A DNA stretch of 53,900 nucleotides from Sphingomonas mali NBRC 15500 (GTDB lineage: Bacteria > Pseudomonadota > Alphaproteobacteria > Sphingomonadales > Sphingomonadaceae), in assembly GCF_001598415.1 (NCBI RefSeq), contig NZ_BCYX01000028.1:1-53900 (forward strand). Reading direction: 5' to 3'. The translations under genes were made by a program, and so were the position numbers. Position 1 is the first letter of the stretch; each line of letters starts with the position of its first letter. This document shows, one piece after another, positions 1 through 8,444 of the stretch. The notes under the pieces were generated by a model that saw only the letters and a program-made list of their open reading frames with translations, had not been told where the DNA came from and ran no database searches.

Positions 1-103
1 AAGCCCCTCCCCTTCAGGGGAGGGGTTGGGGTGGGGCAGTCACGGGCGACGCGCTCTGCGAGGCATCCCCCACCCCATCCCCTCCCCTGAAGGGGAGGGG
101 CTA
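1..103. repeat. GC-rich inverted repeat pair
   Basis: Arms at 1-36 and 68-103 are reverse complements at about 34 of 36 positions, and each arm contains its own smaller palindrome (CCCCTCCCC / GGGGAGGGG). This is the kind of intergenic palindromic repeat often seen between sphingomonad core genes. It may act as a transcription barrier at the end of the gene that follows on the minus strand; that role is inference. Confidence 0.75.
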
Positions 104-106
104 GGA

Positions 107-649
107 TCAATCCAGCGCCCAGCGCGCGACCGGTTCGTATCGCGCGCCTTCGCCGGTCAGATGGCTTTCGTAGAGCGTCAAATGCCCGAGCTCGAACGGC
201 TCGCTCGAAAACGCCGCGTGATCGGCGATCCAGCGCTCGATCGCCGGCCCGACGCCGGCGCTGCGCGGAATGCGGGCGAGCGTGACGTGCGGCAGATAGG
301 CGCGTCCCTCGGGCGCCAGGCCGAGCCGGACCAGCGCCTGGTCGACCTTCTTGTGCAATCGCGCCAGATCGTCGTGCGGCGTGATGCCCGCCCATAAAGC
401 GTCGACCCGCCCCTTCTTGTCGAACGCGCCGACGCCATGGATCGCCACGCGCGGCGACGCCGCATGGACCTGGCCCATCGCCAGCGCGACGTCCTCGGCC
501 ATCGGGCGATCGACCTCTCCGATATAGCGGATCGTCACATGGAGCTGCTCGTCATCCTGCCAGCGCGCATGCGGCACGCCGGCCATCGGCTCGCTCAGGC
601 GGCGGCGAATATCGGGCGGCGGACGGAGCGCGACGAACAGGCGGTGCAT
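107..649 (-). CDS. thpR: RNA 2',3'-cyclic phosphodiesterase (2H family)
   Basis: A 180 aa member of the 2H phosphoesterase family (formerly 2'-5' RNA ligase, LigT/ThpR), which opens 2',3'-cyclic phosphates on RNA. Both hallmark HxTx motifs are present: HVTIRY near residue 38 and HVTLARI near residue 122. The length is normal for the family. I start at the ATG at 649, giving MHRLFVALRPP, the typical first beta strand; the longer frame would need a TTG at 655. It is transcribed away from the Bax-inhibitor gene, so their promoters share the interval 650-780. Soluble and cytoplasmic. Family call is solid; the physiological substrate is unknown. Confidence 0.9.
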   Translation of the reverse strand: MHRLFVALRPPPDIRRRLSEPMAGVPHARWQDDEQLHVTIRYIGEVDRPMAEDVALAMGQVHAASPRVAIHGVGAFDKKGRVDALWAGITPHDDLARLHKKVDQALVRLGLAPEGRAYLPHVTLARIPRSAGVGPAIERWIADHAAFSSEPFELGHLTLYESHLTGEGARYEPVARWALD

Positions 650-780
650 GGCCAAACGTACTTAACCCATTTGCCGATTGTTTCCGAATGTTGCTGGCTG
701 TCGTGTTTCGCTTGAATAGCGCACCAGGACCTACGATATTGGCCCCATCCGGCCGTTGTGGCCGGGCAAAGGAGTTTTCG

Positions 781-1530
781 ATGGCCAATTGGTCTGATCC
801 TCGTTCCGGCATGGCGCCCTTCGGCGCGGCGGTCGACACGCGCGGCGCCGCGTATGACGAGGGACTGCGGGCATATATGCTGTCGGTCTATAATTACATG
901 GCCTCGGCCGTGCTGCTGACCGGCGTTGTTGCGTTGGGCGTCTATGCCTCTGGCGCCATCCAAGCGCTGGTCAATTTCCAGACCGGCGGATTGTCGGCGC
1001 TGGGCTGGATCGTCACGCTGGCGCCGCTCGGGATCGTCTTCGCGATGAGCTTCGGACAGCAGCGGATGGCGACCGGGACGCTGCAGGCGCTGTTCTGGGC
1101 CTATGCCGGCTTGCTCGGCGCGTCGCTCTCGACGATCTTCCTCGCCTATACCGCCTCCTCGATCGCGGGCGCGTTCTTCGCCACCGCGGCGGGCTTCGCT
1201 GGCCTCAGCCTCTACGGCTACACCACGAAGCGCGATCTGTCGGCGTTCGGGACGTTCCTGATCATCGGCCTGGTCGGCATCATCGTCGCCAGCCTGGTCA
1301 ACATCTTCCTACAGTCGGGACCGCTCGGCCTGGTGATCAGCGTGGTCGGCGTGCTGATCTTCGCCGGCCTGACCGCGTGGGACACGCAGCGGACCAAGGC
1401 GATGTACAGCTATGTCGCGGGCACGCCCGATGAGGGGCGGGTCAAGATCATGGCCGCGCTCAACCTGTACCTCGATTTCATCAACATGTTCCTGTTCATC
1501 CTCCGCCTGTTCGGCTCGAACCGCAACTAA
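781..1530 (+). CDS. Bax inhibitor-1 / YccA family membrane protein
   Basis: A 249 aa polytopic inner-membrane protein with about seven hydrophobic segments and the charged C-terminal end typical of the BI-1/YccA (UPF0005) family. The start at 781 is chosen because AAAGGAG lies just upstream; the open frame extends to 688 without another good ribosome site. Recognisable family stretches include the TLAPLGIVFAMSF region and the C-terminal LNLYLDFINMFLFILRLFG helix. Bacterial members are proposed to be pH-sensitive calcium leak channels or to modulate FtsH; neither can be shown here. A strong terminator follows at once, so it is probably monocistronic. Confidence 0.92.
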   Translation: MANWSDPRSGMAPFGAAVDTRGAAYDEGLRAYMLSVYNYMASAVLLTGVVALGVYASGAIQALVNFQTGGLSALGWIVTLAPLGIVFAMSFGQQRMATGTLQALFWAYAGLLGASLSTIFLAYTASSIAGAFFATAAGFAGLSLYGYTTKRDLSAFGTFLIIGLVGIIVASLVNIFLQSGPLGLVISVVGVLIFAGLTAWDTQRTKAMYSYVAGTPDEGRVKIMAALNLYLDFINMFLFILRLFGSNRN

Positions 1531-1558
1531 ACGGCGGGCGACAGCAACGCGAAAATGG

Positions 1559-1590
1559 GCCCGGCGAAGCGATTCGCCGGGCCTTTTCGT
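1559..1590 (+). terminator. Intrinsic terminator after the Bax-inhibitor gene
   Basis: GCCCGGCGAA (1559-1568), a GCGA loop, and TTCGCCGGGC (1573-1582) form a perfect 10-bp stem followed by CTTTTCGTT. It lies 29 bases after the stop at 1530. Confidence 0.88.
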
Positions 1591-1663
1591 TGGAACATCA
1601 CCCGTCGCCCATACGTTTTGGTTGCGTAACATCAGGCCCGTGCGGGCCGAGTAGGAGGGTGAC

Positions 1664-1939
1664 GTGACCGACATTCCAGCGACCGATCGCGATCGGCAGG
1701 GCGACAGCGCCGAGCATGTCGCACAGGACCCGCGCCAGGACGCCGGCCAGGACAAATCGATCGAAAAGCGCCTCAAGAAGGATCCGGAAAACGAGGATGC
1801 CCAGCTCGATCGCGGCCTCGACGAATCGATGGACGCGTCCGATCCGCCCTCCGCGACGCAGCCGGGCGACAAGGGCGGGCCGCCCAAATCGTCGGGATTT
1901 GACGAAGCCGCAGAGGCGGAGCGCCAGCAGGACAGCTGA
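1664..1939 (+). CDS. Small hydrophilic acidic protein
   Basis: A 91 aa protein starting at GTG 1664, preceded by AGGAGGGT. It has no hydrophobic segment and is very rich in Asp, Glu, Lys, Gln and Ser (for example KSIEKRLKKDPENEDAQLD), so it is probably intrinsically disordered. I do not recognise a domain. Short charged proteins like this are common in sphingomonads, but no function can be assigned. The antisense frame is longer but lacks a credible protein; the strong ribosome site favours the + strand. Confidence 0.6.
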   Translation: MTDIPATDRDRQGDSAEHVAQDPRQDAGQDKSIEKRLKKDPENEDAQLDRGLDESMDASDPPSATQPGDKGGPPKSSGFDEAAEAERQQDS

Positions 1940-2140
1940 TCTGCCAACGCCGGGCGCGTAACAAAGCGTTGCCCAAAACCCTCACTTTCTTGTCGATTTG
2001 CGCGTCTGGCTCGCTTCGTCGCAAACTTTGTTGCGCCGCAACACGGTCTATGATTCCATGCTTAACGCAGGGCGACGAGGCGTTAAGCATGGCGTTAACC
2101 ATCTGAGCGCATCATGCCCTTCCATTGGTAAGCGGGTGGG

Positions 2141-2704
2141 GTGTTCGAGATGAGTGCCAGCAAGAGACCGGCCGACGGCGCGATGACATTGGCCGAGATT
2201 AAAGAATTCGCGGGCTTTTCAGCAGCGACGCAGCGTTATGTGCGCCGCAGCCTGGATGTCGGGCTCGAGCGTGAGGATGCGCTGTCGCGCTGGTCGCGCG
2301 ATACGGTGGAGGCGGCATCGATTCGCGCCCAGGCGCGGGTCTATGACCGGCTCGACGAGATTCGCACGATCGTCCCCGACGATAGCGGCCTCGATTCGGT
2401 CGAGATTTTCATGGCGCCGCTGATCACAGTCAGCGCGTTCGACCTGGGGCAGGGGCGGCTGACCAGCTTTTCGGCCTATCGCTTCCTCTACGAGCGCCTG
2501 ATCGGTGCCGAGGTCCGGCCCTGGCTGCCCGGCGCGTTCTGCGCGGCGGCGGCATTGCCGCACCTTCACCCTGATCTGCGCCGCAAGCTGCTGCAGTCGA
2601 TCAGCGAGGCCGCGGCTACCGCTTCCGGCTGGTCGAACCGTCAGCCCAGCTTCTTCCCGGCCTGGGTCGAAAAGGTCGACACCTCGGCAGCACTGCCGAA
2701 CTGA
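2141..2704 (+). CDS. Hypothetical protein, 187 aa
   Basis: An open frame from GTG 2141 (or the in-frame ATG at 2150) encoding a soluble protein with no signal peptide or membrane segment. The N-terminal part (residues 12-50) is helical and charged; the middle has a hydrophobic SVEIFMAPLITVSAFDLG segment; the C-terminal third is helical and ends VEKVDTSAALPN. No catalytic motif or familiar domain is recognised. Codon use matches the neighbouring core genes, which supports real coding. It stands alone, with about 200 bases of upstream space and the convergent extensin-like gene beyond. Confidence 0.7.
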   Translation: MFEMSASKRPADGAMTLAEIKEFAGFSAATQRYVRRSLDVGLEREDALSRWSRDTVEAASIRAQARVYDRLDEIRTIVPDDSGLDSVEIFMAPLITVSAFDLGQGRLTSFSAYRFLYERLIGAEVRPWLPGAFCAAAALPHLHPDLRRKLLQSISEAAATASGWSNRQPSFFPAWVEKVDTSAALPN

Positions 2705-2730
2705 ATTCCTCCAGGCGGGCCTGACGCTGC

Positions 2731-3471
2731 TCAGCGACAGGCCCGCCACCCGCCGCGCGGCTGCTCGTCGAGATGCAGATGGTCGTGATGCGCGGCGTTA
2801 TAGTCGGGCGACAAGGTGGTCGAGAACAGCCCGCACGCGCCATCGCGAACCTCGCGCAGGAACCCCGCTTTCTCGTCATCTCCCTGCCAGTCGCGCGCGA
2901 CCGTGATCCGCCGCCCGTCCGCCAGCACGAACCCCGCGATGTCGATCGCCCGAGCATAGGAATGCTGGCTCAGATGCGTGCTGCCCGCGATCGGGCGACA
3001 ATTATATGTCCCGAAATGCTCGAACGTCGCGACGCGGCTGCCGAAATGGCGCAACGCGGCCGGCTGGACGACATTCCATTCCCACATCGATAGCGCCGCG
3101 GCGACCGAGCACGCCATGCCTGGCTTGGCCGGATCGAACCCGATCGCGCGCGCGCCGCCGGGATCGAGCCGCACGGCATCGGCATAACCGCATTGCCCTT
3201 TCTCGATCGGCTCGAGTTCCGCGAAGTGCACGCCGGCACGCTCCAGCAACATCCGGCATTGCGGATAATCCCCGTCGAGCGCGGCCAGTTTGCTGCCCGT
3301 GAACAGCCCGACGGGCTGGCCGAGATCGAGCGGCGTCCAGGGCAGGTCCTGCGGCCGGTTGCGAAAATGGAGCACGCCGAGCACCAGGACGAACAATGCG
3401 GCGAAAAGGGCGAGCATGGCCCAGCCGCGCCGTTGGGCACGGCGCGCACGGCGCCTGCGACGGCGTGTCAT
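2731..3471 (-). CDS. Extensin-like family protein, membrane-anchored
   Basis: A 246 aa protein. The Arg-rich N-terminus is followed by one transmembrane helix (residues ~18-36, AMLALFAALFVLVLGVLHF), which would leave the rest in the periplasm. The remainder matches the extensin-like C-terminal domain: conserved cysteines (YPQCRML, KGQCGYAD, GMACSVAAAL, YNCRPIAG), then STHLSQHSYARAIDIAGF and HHDHLHLDEQPRG, whose His/Asp pattern resembles D,D-carboxypeptidase-type zinc peptidases. A role on peptidoglycan is inferred from this resemblance. Its ATG overlaps the NUDIX stop (ATGA), so the two are translationally coupled, with NUDIX first. Confidence 0.85.
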   Translation of the reverse strand: MTRRRRRRARRAQRRGWAMLALFAALFVLVLGVLHFRNRPQDLPWTPLDLGQPVGLFTGSKLAALDGDYPQCRMLLERAGVHFAELEPIEKGQCGYADAVRLDPGGARAIGFDPAKPGMACSVAAALSMWEWNVVQPAALRHFGSRVATFEHFGTYNCRPIAGSTHLSQHSYARAIDIAGFVLADGRRITVARDWQGDDEKAGFLREVRDGACGLFSTTLSPDYNAAHHDHLHLDEQPRGGWRACR

Positions 3472-4226
3472 CCCCGCATTGCCGAATGCAGGATTTCGCT
3501 CGTTACCGGGTACCCCAGATCGTCGGGAATGCAGAGATGCGGCACGCCCTCACGCTCTTCGCTCCACGGCGTGATCGTGCGCGGCGGAAAGGCGCGCGCG
3601 TCGGCGACCGCGTCGTCGAAGCTGGCATATTGCGCCAGTCGTTCGAGATTGCGGCGCGTCGGGAAGATCACCGTCGCGCGTCCGGCATCGCATTCGGCGA
3701 GCACCTCGGCCGCGCTCGCCCAGAAAAGGCGCGCGTTCTCGGTTGCGTCCACTGTCGCCGCGGCGACATTTTCGGGCGCACGCGCGAGATAAAAGCGCGT
3801 GTCGAAGATCCGCATATGGGCGTGCGCAGGCAGCCAGCGGGCGAACCAGGTCAGGGCGTCGAGATCGACCGACAGGCCATGGCGATCGAGCAGCAGTCCG
3901 AACGCCTCGCCGGCATGAAGGCCCTGGCGTAGCGCGATCAGCGTCGCGGCGTCGGGCGCCGGGCTGAGCCCCACCGGCACGCCCGCTTCCTCGATCGTTT
4001 CGCGGATCGCCGCGATCCGTGCCGGCGCATCCTCGGCATCGCGACTGAGTTCCGCGGCCAACGCCCGGTCACCCGGATCGACGCGCCCGCCCGGAAACAC
4101 CAGCGCGCCGCCGGCGAACACCATCGCCTTGGCGCGCTCGACCATCAGGATCTCCGGCGGCATGCCGCCGCGGTCGCGCAGGAGGATCAGGGTCGCGGCG
4201 GGGATAGGTGGCTGGCTTTCGGGCAT
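3468..4226 (-). CDS. NUDIX hydrolase (NUDT19-like)
   Basis: A 252 aa protein with a NUDIX box split by an insertion: GGRVDPGDR near residue 45, then RETIEEAGVPVG around residues 75-86. That layout is typical of the NUDT19-like group, which hydrolyses CoA and related nucleoside-diphosphate compounds. The start is the ATG at 4226 (MPESQPPIPAATLILLRD); the longer form would use a TTG. It is the upstream gene of a two-gene unit with the extensin-like gene. Its actual substrate cannot be read from the sequence. Confidence 0.87.
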   Translation of the reverse strand: MPESQPPIPAATLILLRDRGGMPPEILMVERAKAMVFAGGALVFPGGRVDPGDRALAAELSRDAEDAPARIAAIRETIEEAGVPVGLSPAPDAATLIALRQGLHAGEAFGLLLDRHGLSVDLDALTWFARWLPAHAHMRIFDTRFYLARAPENVAAATVDATENARLFWASAAEVLAECDAGRATVIFPTRRNLERLAQYASFDDAVADARAFPPRTITPWSEEREGVPHLCIPDDLGYPVTSEILHSAMRG

Positions 4227-4322
4227 TGCGGCCAACTTAGGCCCTACCGAGCCCGTCGCAACCTCTTGCCGACCTTTCCCCCACCCGATTGCTCACGGAC
4301 GGCGTCCTGTCTCCGTCAGATC

Positions 4323-5816
4323 CTAGAACAGCCCCGGCACCTCGCGCTGCGGCGTCGACGGCCGGTCGGGCGTCAGCAGTTCGCGCGCCTGTTCCGTCAC
4401 CGGCAGCTGGGCCCTGGCTGCCAGTGGTGGCCCGCCGGCCGTGCTGGTGCTGGCACTCGCTGTGACTGCGGTACAGCTCTTGCCTTCCAGATAATCGAGC
4501 GCACGACGGGTCGATTGCTCGTTCGGGTCGCCCAGCTGATACGAAATGTCGTCGCTCGCCTGGCAACTCGCCTCCATGAAGCTGGCGAGCCCGTCATAAT
4601 AGGCGCCGTTATGGGCCGCGTTCTGGATAGCGAAGGCGATCACGCGGAAACGATCGTCGCACGCGGTCTTGTCGATGGCGATCTGGCCGACCGGCTTGCC
4701 ATAGGTGTTGGACCCGATCAGCGCGGCATTGGCGTGGAGGTAGGGCACCATGCCGTTGATCACGAGCTCGCTCGCCGACGCGGTCCCGCCGCCGCCGATG
4801 AACGCGATCTTGGTCGGCGCGATCGACTGCGACATCGGCGTGAAGGTGTGGTTGCTGTTCTGCGCCGATTTTTCGGGGCGGAAGGTCATATATTCCCAGA
4901 CGTCGGTCGGCGCGCGGTTGGCTCCCATCAGATCGCCCATCAGATCGGCGACCGAAATCAACCCGCCGCCATTGTAGCGCAGGTCGACGATGATGTTCGT
5001 GATGCCGTTGGTCCTGAACCGCAGGAAAGCGTCCTTCAACGGCTGCTCGGCCGGATTGATGAAGGTCCTGAGGTTGATATAGCCGAATTGCTGTCCGCCA
5101 TCGGAAATGATCTTGACGCCATAGCGGCTGGACACCGGATCGAGCGCGAAAGCGGTTTTGGTCACGGTGACGGTGCTGGTCGTGCCCGTCAGCGACGTTA
5201 TCCGAAGCACGCGCGAGGTGCCGGCGGTGTCAGGGCCGAGCGCGTCGATCAGCCCGGCGGAGCCGGACGCCGCCATGATGTCGCTGACGTTGCGCAGATT
5301 CGAACTGCTCGTGCCGATCGCGACGATCTCGGTGCCGCGATCGATTCCGGCGTTGAGCGCGGCCCCGCCCTCGAACGCTTCGGTCACGAACAAGCGGTTG
5401 CTACTGGTCAACCCCAGGCGGACACCGAGACCGGCGCTCGATCCCGAATTATAATAGGCGTCTTCCTGCGCGATCGACGTCAGATAGGTGAAATACCGAT
5501 CCTTGTGCTGCGCGCGCGCGGTCGCGGTCAGCGCGTCGACATAGTCCTCGACCGACGCATAGGGCGTCGGGTCCAGGCTGGCGGGCAGCGTATCGGGGAA
5601 CAGATACCATTCCTTGAGCTGCGCGAAAGCCCAGTCCTGGCGCTCGCGCAGCGTGCAGCCCGCGGCGGTCGGAGTCGCGGTCGGTGTCGGACTCGGGGTG
5701 GGCGTCGGGGCTCCTCCGCTTCCGATCGTCGATCCGCTACCGCCACCACCACAACTCGAAACCATCGCGAGCGCGGCGATCGCGCTCAAGCCCCTGCCAA
5801 AGCGGCTATTCCTCAT
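4323..5816 (-). CDS. S41 family peptidase, lipoprotein (CtpA-like)
   Basis: A 497 aa protein starting at ATG 5816, preceded by GAGAGGGGG on the minus strand. A signal peptide ends in the lipobox VSSC, followed by a Gly/Ser-rich and Thr-Pro repeat linker (PTPTPSPTPTATPT), so it should be a lipid-anchored periplasmic protease. A PDZ-like domain (SAGLGVRLG, GIDRGTEIVAIG) precedes the S41 core with IIVDLRYNGGGL and the catalytic serine region GGTASASELVINGM. Family members cut C-terminal tails of envelope proteins. The upstream gene dinB diverges, and the start regions are about 100 bases apart. Confidence 0.9.
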   Translation of the reverse strand: MRNSRFGRGLSAIAALAMVSSCGGGGSGSTIGSGGAPTPTPSPTPTATPTAAGCTLRERQDWAFAQLKEWYLFPDTLPASLDPTPYASVEDYVDALTATARAQHKDRYFTYLTSIAQEDAYYNSGSSAGLGVRLGLTSSNRLFVTEAFEGGAALNAGIDRGTEIVAIGTSSSNLRNVSDIMAASGSAGLIDALGPDTAGTSRVLRITSLTGTTSTVTVTKTAFALDPVSSRYGVKIISDGGQQFGYINLRTFINPAEQPLKDAFLRFRTNGITNIIVDLRYNGGGLISVADLMGDLMGANRAPTDVWEYMTFRPEKSAQNSNHTFTPMSQSIAPTKIAFIGGGGTASASELVINGMVPYLHANAALIGSNTYGKPVGQIAIDKTACDDRFRVIAFAIQNAAHNGAYYDGLASFMEASCQASDDISYQLGDPNEQSTRRALDYLEGKSCTAVTASASTSTAGGPPLAARAQLPVTEQARELLTPDRPSTPQREVPGLF

Positions 5817-5917
5817 ACGACCCCCTCTCAACACGGTGCCCTTTACGAGCCCCGGCACCATCCTGCGCCGGTCGTCGACAGTTGCCAAGGGGCTGAGGGG
5901 GCGTCATTTCGTCCATT

Positions 5918-6988
5918 GTGGTACGTAAGATCATCCATATCGACATGGATGCCTTTTTCGCCTCGGTCGAACAGCGCGACGATCCGGCGCTGCGCGGGCG
6001 ACCGGTGGCGGTGGGATCGGCGACCGGGCGAGGCGTCGTCGCGGCGGCGAGCTATGAGGCGCGGACGTTCGGCGTGCGATCGGCCATGCCGTCGGTCGTC
6101 GCGCTGCGCCGATGCCCCGATCTGATCTTCGTGCCGCACCGGTTCGACGTCTATCGCAGCGTGTCGCGCCAGATCCGCGACATTTTCGAGGAGTACACCC
6201 CGCTGGTCGAGCCGCTGTCGCTCGACGAAGCGTATCTCGACGTCACTGCCAATCTGCGTGAGCTGCCCTCGGCGACCGCCACCGCGCGGGAGATCCGCGC
6301 GCGCATCTTCGAGGCGACGGCGCTGACTGCCTCGGCGGGCATTTCGTACAACAAGTTCCTCGCCAAGCTCGCCTCGGATCATAACAAGCCCAATGGCCAG
6401 TTCGTCATCCCGCCGGGGACTGGCGCCGATTTCGTCGCGGGGCTGGAGGTCGGGCGATTCCATGGCATCGGGCCGCGCACCGCCGAAAAGCTCAACCGGC
6501 TGGGGATCGTCACCGGCGCCGATCTGCGCGAGCGCGATCCGGCGTTCCTCCAGGCGCATTTCGGCAAATCGGGGCTGTGGTATCACAAGATCGCGCATGG
6601 CGAGGACGATCGCGAGGTCACCCCCGACCGGCCGCGCAAATCGTCGGGATCGGAAACCACGTTCGAACAGGATCTGACCACGCCGGACCAGGTGCTCGAG
6701 CAAGTCCGACGGATGGCCGACCAGGTCTGGGCATGGTGCGAGCGAACAAGGACGACTGGAAAGACCGTGGTGGTGAAGGTCCGCTACGCCGATTTCCGCA
6801 TCGTCACGCGGAGCAAGACGCTGGGCGGTGCTATCGCCAGCCATGGTGATCTCATCGCGGTTGCCGAGCGGCTGGTGGCGACGTTGTTCCCGTTGCGGGC
6901 GGGGATCAGGCTGGTGGGGGTGACCTTGGCGACGCTGGAGGAAGAGGGGGCAGGGGAGCCGGAATTGGATTTGCTTTCCGACGTTTGA
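5918..6988 (+). CDS. dinB: DNA polymerase IV (Y family)
   Basis: A 356 aa error-prone translesion polymerase. It opens with KIIHIDMDAFFASVEQRD, the catalytic Asp-containing motif, followed by SYEARTFGVRSAMPS and PLSLDEAYLDVT, which holds the second acidic pair. The helix-hairpin-helix thumb region contains FHGIGPRTAEKLNRLGI. Length is normal for DinB. The start is taken as GTG 5918; there is little room for a longer form. No LexA-type operator was identified by eye upstream. Expected to extend mismatched or lesion-containing primers in the cytoplasm. Confidence 0.95.
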   Translation: MVRKIIHIDMDAFFASVEQRDDPALRGRPVAVGSATGRGVVAAASYEARTFGVRSAMPSVVALRRCPDLIFVPHRFDVYRSVSRQIRDIFEEYTPLVEPLSLDEAYLDVTANLRELPSATATAREIRARIFEATALTASAGISYNKFLAKLASDHNKPNGQFVIPPGTGADFVAGLEVGRFHGIGPRTAEKLNRLGIVTGADLRERDPAFLQAHFGKSGLWYHKIAHGEDDREVTPDRPRKSSGSETTFEQDLTTPDQVLEQVRRMADQVWAWCERTRTTGKTVVVKVRYADFRIVTRSKTLGGAIASHGDLIAVAERLVATLFPLRAGIRLVGVTLATLEEEGAGEPELDLLSDV

Positions 6989-6993
6989 TTAAA

Positions 6994-7101
6994 CGCCTCC
7001 CCGGCGAAGGCCGGGGCCCAGTTTCGCGCCGTCTATTGGTGCGCGATTCATTCTCGTCGATAATTCGCCGCGGCTGGGCCCCGGCCTTCGCCGGGGAGGC
7101 G
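6994..7101. repeat. 28-bp perfect inverted repeat
   Basis: Arms at 6994-7021 and 7074-7101 are exact reverse complements (each contains CCCCGGCGAAGGCCGGGG or its complement), separated by 52 bases. It fills the gap between the convergent ends of dinB and the histidine kinase, so it can serve both as a transcription barrier. The half-arm is itself palindromic, typical of dispersed repeats in this group. Confidence 0.85.
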
Positions 7102-7127
7102 GCGATGATCTAGCCCAGCGGTTCCAT

Positions 7128-8444
7128 TCACCGAACGAACACCCTGAACTCCGCGCCGCTTTCGGGCCCTTCGCCGACCTCGATCGTCCAACCATGCGCG
7201 ATCACGATCTGGCGTACCAGGTTGAGGCCGACGCCCGTTCCCTTGGCCCGCGTCGTGAAGAACGGCAGGAAGATCTCGGTGCGCATTGCCTCCGGCACGC
7301 CCGGGCCGCGGTCCGACACCAGGATACGCGTCCCTGCGCCGTCCCCGAGCAACCGCAGCTCGACCAGCAGATGCTCGTCGCGCTCGCGCGTCGCCTGGGC
7401 GGCGTTGCGCAACAGATTGATCAATGCCTGAGCGAGCAGGTCGGGATCGGCGTCGAGTTCGAGATCGTGCGTCACCTCGGTTTCGAGCCTGATATCGGGC
7501 CATTCGGCGGCGAACAGGCGTTCGAGGTCGCGGACGAATGACGCCGCCTTGAACCGCTGGCGGCGCGGGTCGGGAACATGCGCCACGGCACGGTAGGAGC
7601 GGATGAAATATTCCAACCCTTCGGCGCGTCGCGCGAGAGTCCCGGCGGCGGTGCGCGCGAGGTCGAGATCGGGCTCCTGCTCGGCCAAGACCTCCGCCGT
7701 GCTCGACGCCAGCGAGGTCACCGGCGTCAACGAATTGAGGATTTCGTGAGTCAGGACGCGGACCAGGTCGGTTTGCGCCGCCATCTCGATCGCATCGAGC
7801 GTGCCCTGCACGGGTTCGACCGTGATCGCGCGCGTCGTCAGCCCCAGCCGCTCGAGCGACGCATTGCGCACGATGGCGCGTTGCGGCCCGGTCGCCGATC
7901 GCAGCAACAGCAGTTCGGCGGCGGGAGCGGCGCCATCGGCCAGGCGCGCGGCGAAGGTTTCGCCATAAACGGTGAAATCCTCCGGCCGGGTGCCCTGATG
8001 CGCCGCGAACAGGCGCCGCGCCGCCTTGTTGACCAAGGTCACGCCGTGATCGGCATCGACCGTCAGCAGCGCCACCGGAACATCGTCGGTCAAGGCTTCG
8101 AGGAACCTTAACTCCTCGACCGTGCGATCGCGCTGCGCTTGCAGTCCGCGCATCGCCGCGTCGAGCGCACCGCCCAAGGTATCGAACCCGGCGCCGCCGC
8201 GTCCGTCGAACCGCGTCGAAAAATCGCCATAGCGCAAGGCTTCGACGAACCGCGCAACGGTGCGATTGGTGCGGTCGATATGGTGGAGGAGGCCGGCCAC
8301 CATGCCGAGTACGAGCAAGCCAGCGACGATCCTGACCGCGGCAAGACCTGGGGTTGCGATCGCCACCGTCAGGGCGATCAGCGCGAACAGGCAGGCGACC
8401 AGCCAGCCGACCAGGGTCAGCGCGAAGCGGCGGTCAAAGCCCAT
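7128..8444 (-). CDS. NtrY-like sensor histidine kinase
   Basis: A 438 aa membrane kinase. Two transmembrane helices (residues ~8-30 and ~35-56) have almost no periplasmic loop between them, so it probably senses within the membrane or cytoplasm. A HAMP-like linker and a PAS-like region (~120-200) precede the His box VLTHEILNSLTPVTSLA (His near 233), the N box LINLLRNAAQA, and the ATP-lid motifs DRGPGVP, PFFTT and GTGVGLNLVRQIV. Its ATG overlaps the end of the response regulator by 11 bases, so the regulator is translated first and the two are coupled. It should phosphorylate the sigma-54 activator encoded upstream and control the adjacent export operon. Confidence 0.9.
   Translation of the reverse strand: MGFDRRFALTLVGWLVACLFALIALTVAIATPGLAAVRIVAGLLVLGMVAGLLHHIDRTNRTVARFVEALRYGDFSTRFDGRGGAGFDTLGGALDAAMRGLQAQRDRTVEELRFLEALTDDVPVALLTVDADHGVTLVNKAARRLFAAHQGTRPEDFTVYGETFAARLADGAAPAAELLLLRSATGPQRAIVRNASLERLGLTTRAITVEPVQGTLDAIEMAAQTDLVRVLTHEILNSLTPVTSLASSTAEVLAEQEPDLDLARTAAGTLARRAEGLEYFIRSYRAVAHVPDPRRQRFKAASFVRDLERLFAAEWPDIRLETEVTHDLELDADPDLLAQALINLLRNAAQATRERDEHLLVELRLLGDGAGTRILVSDRGPGVPEAMRTEIFLPFFTTRAKGTGVGLNLVRQIVIAHGWTIEVGEGPESGAEFRVFVR

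Noticed and set aside
4266..6125. 619-codon open frame on + strand across the S41 peptidase gene and the start of dinB
   Set aside because: Antisense to a clear lipoprotein protease; GC-rich codon bias leaves the opposite frame open. Translation has no domain.
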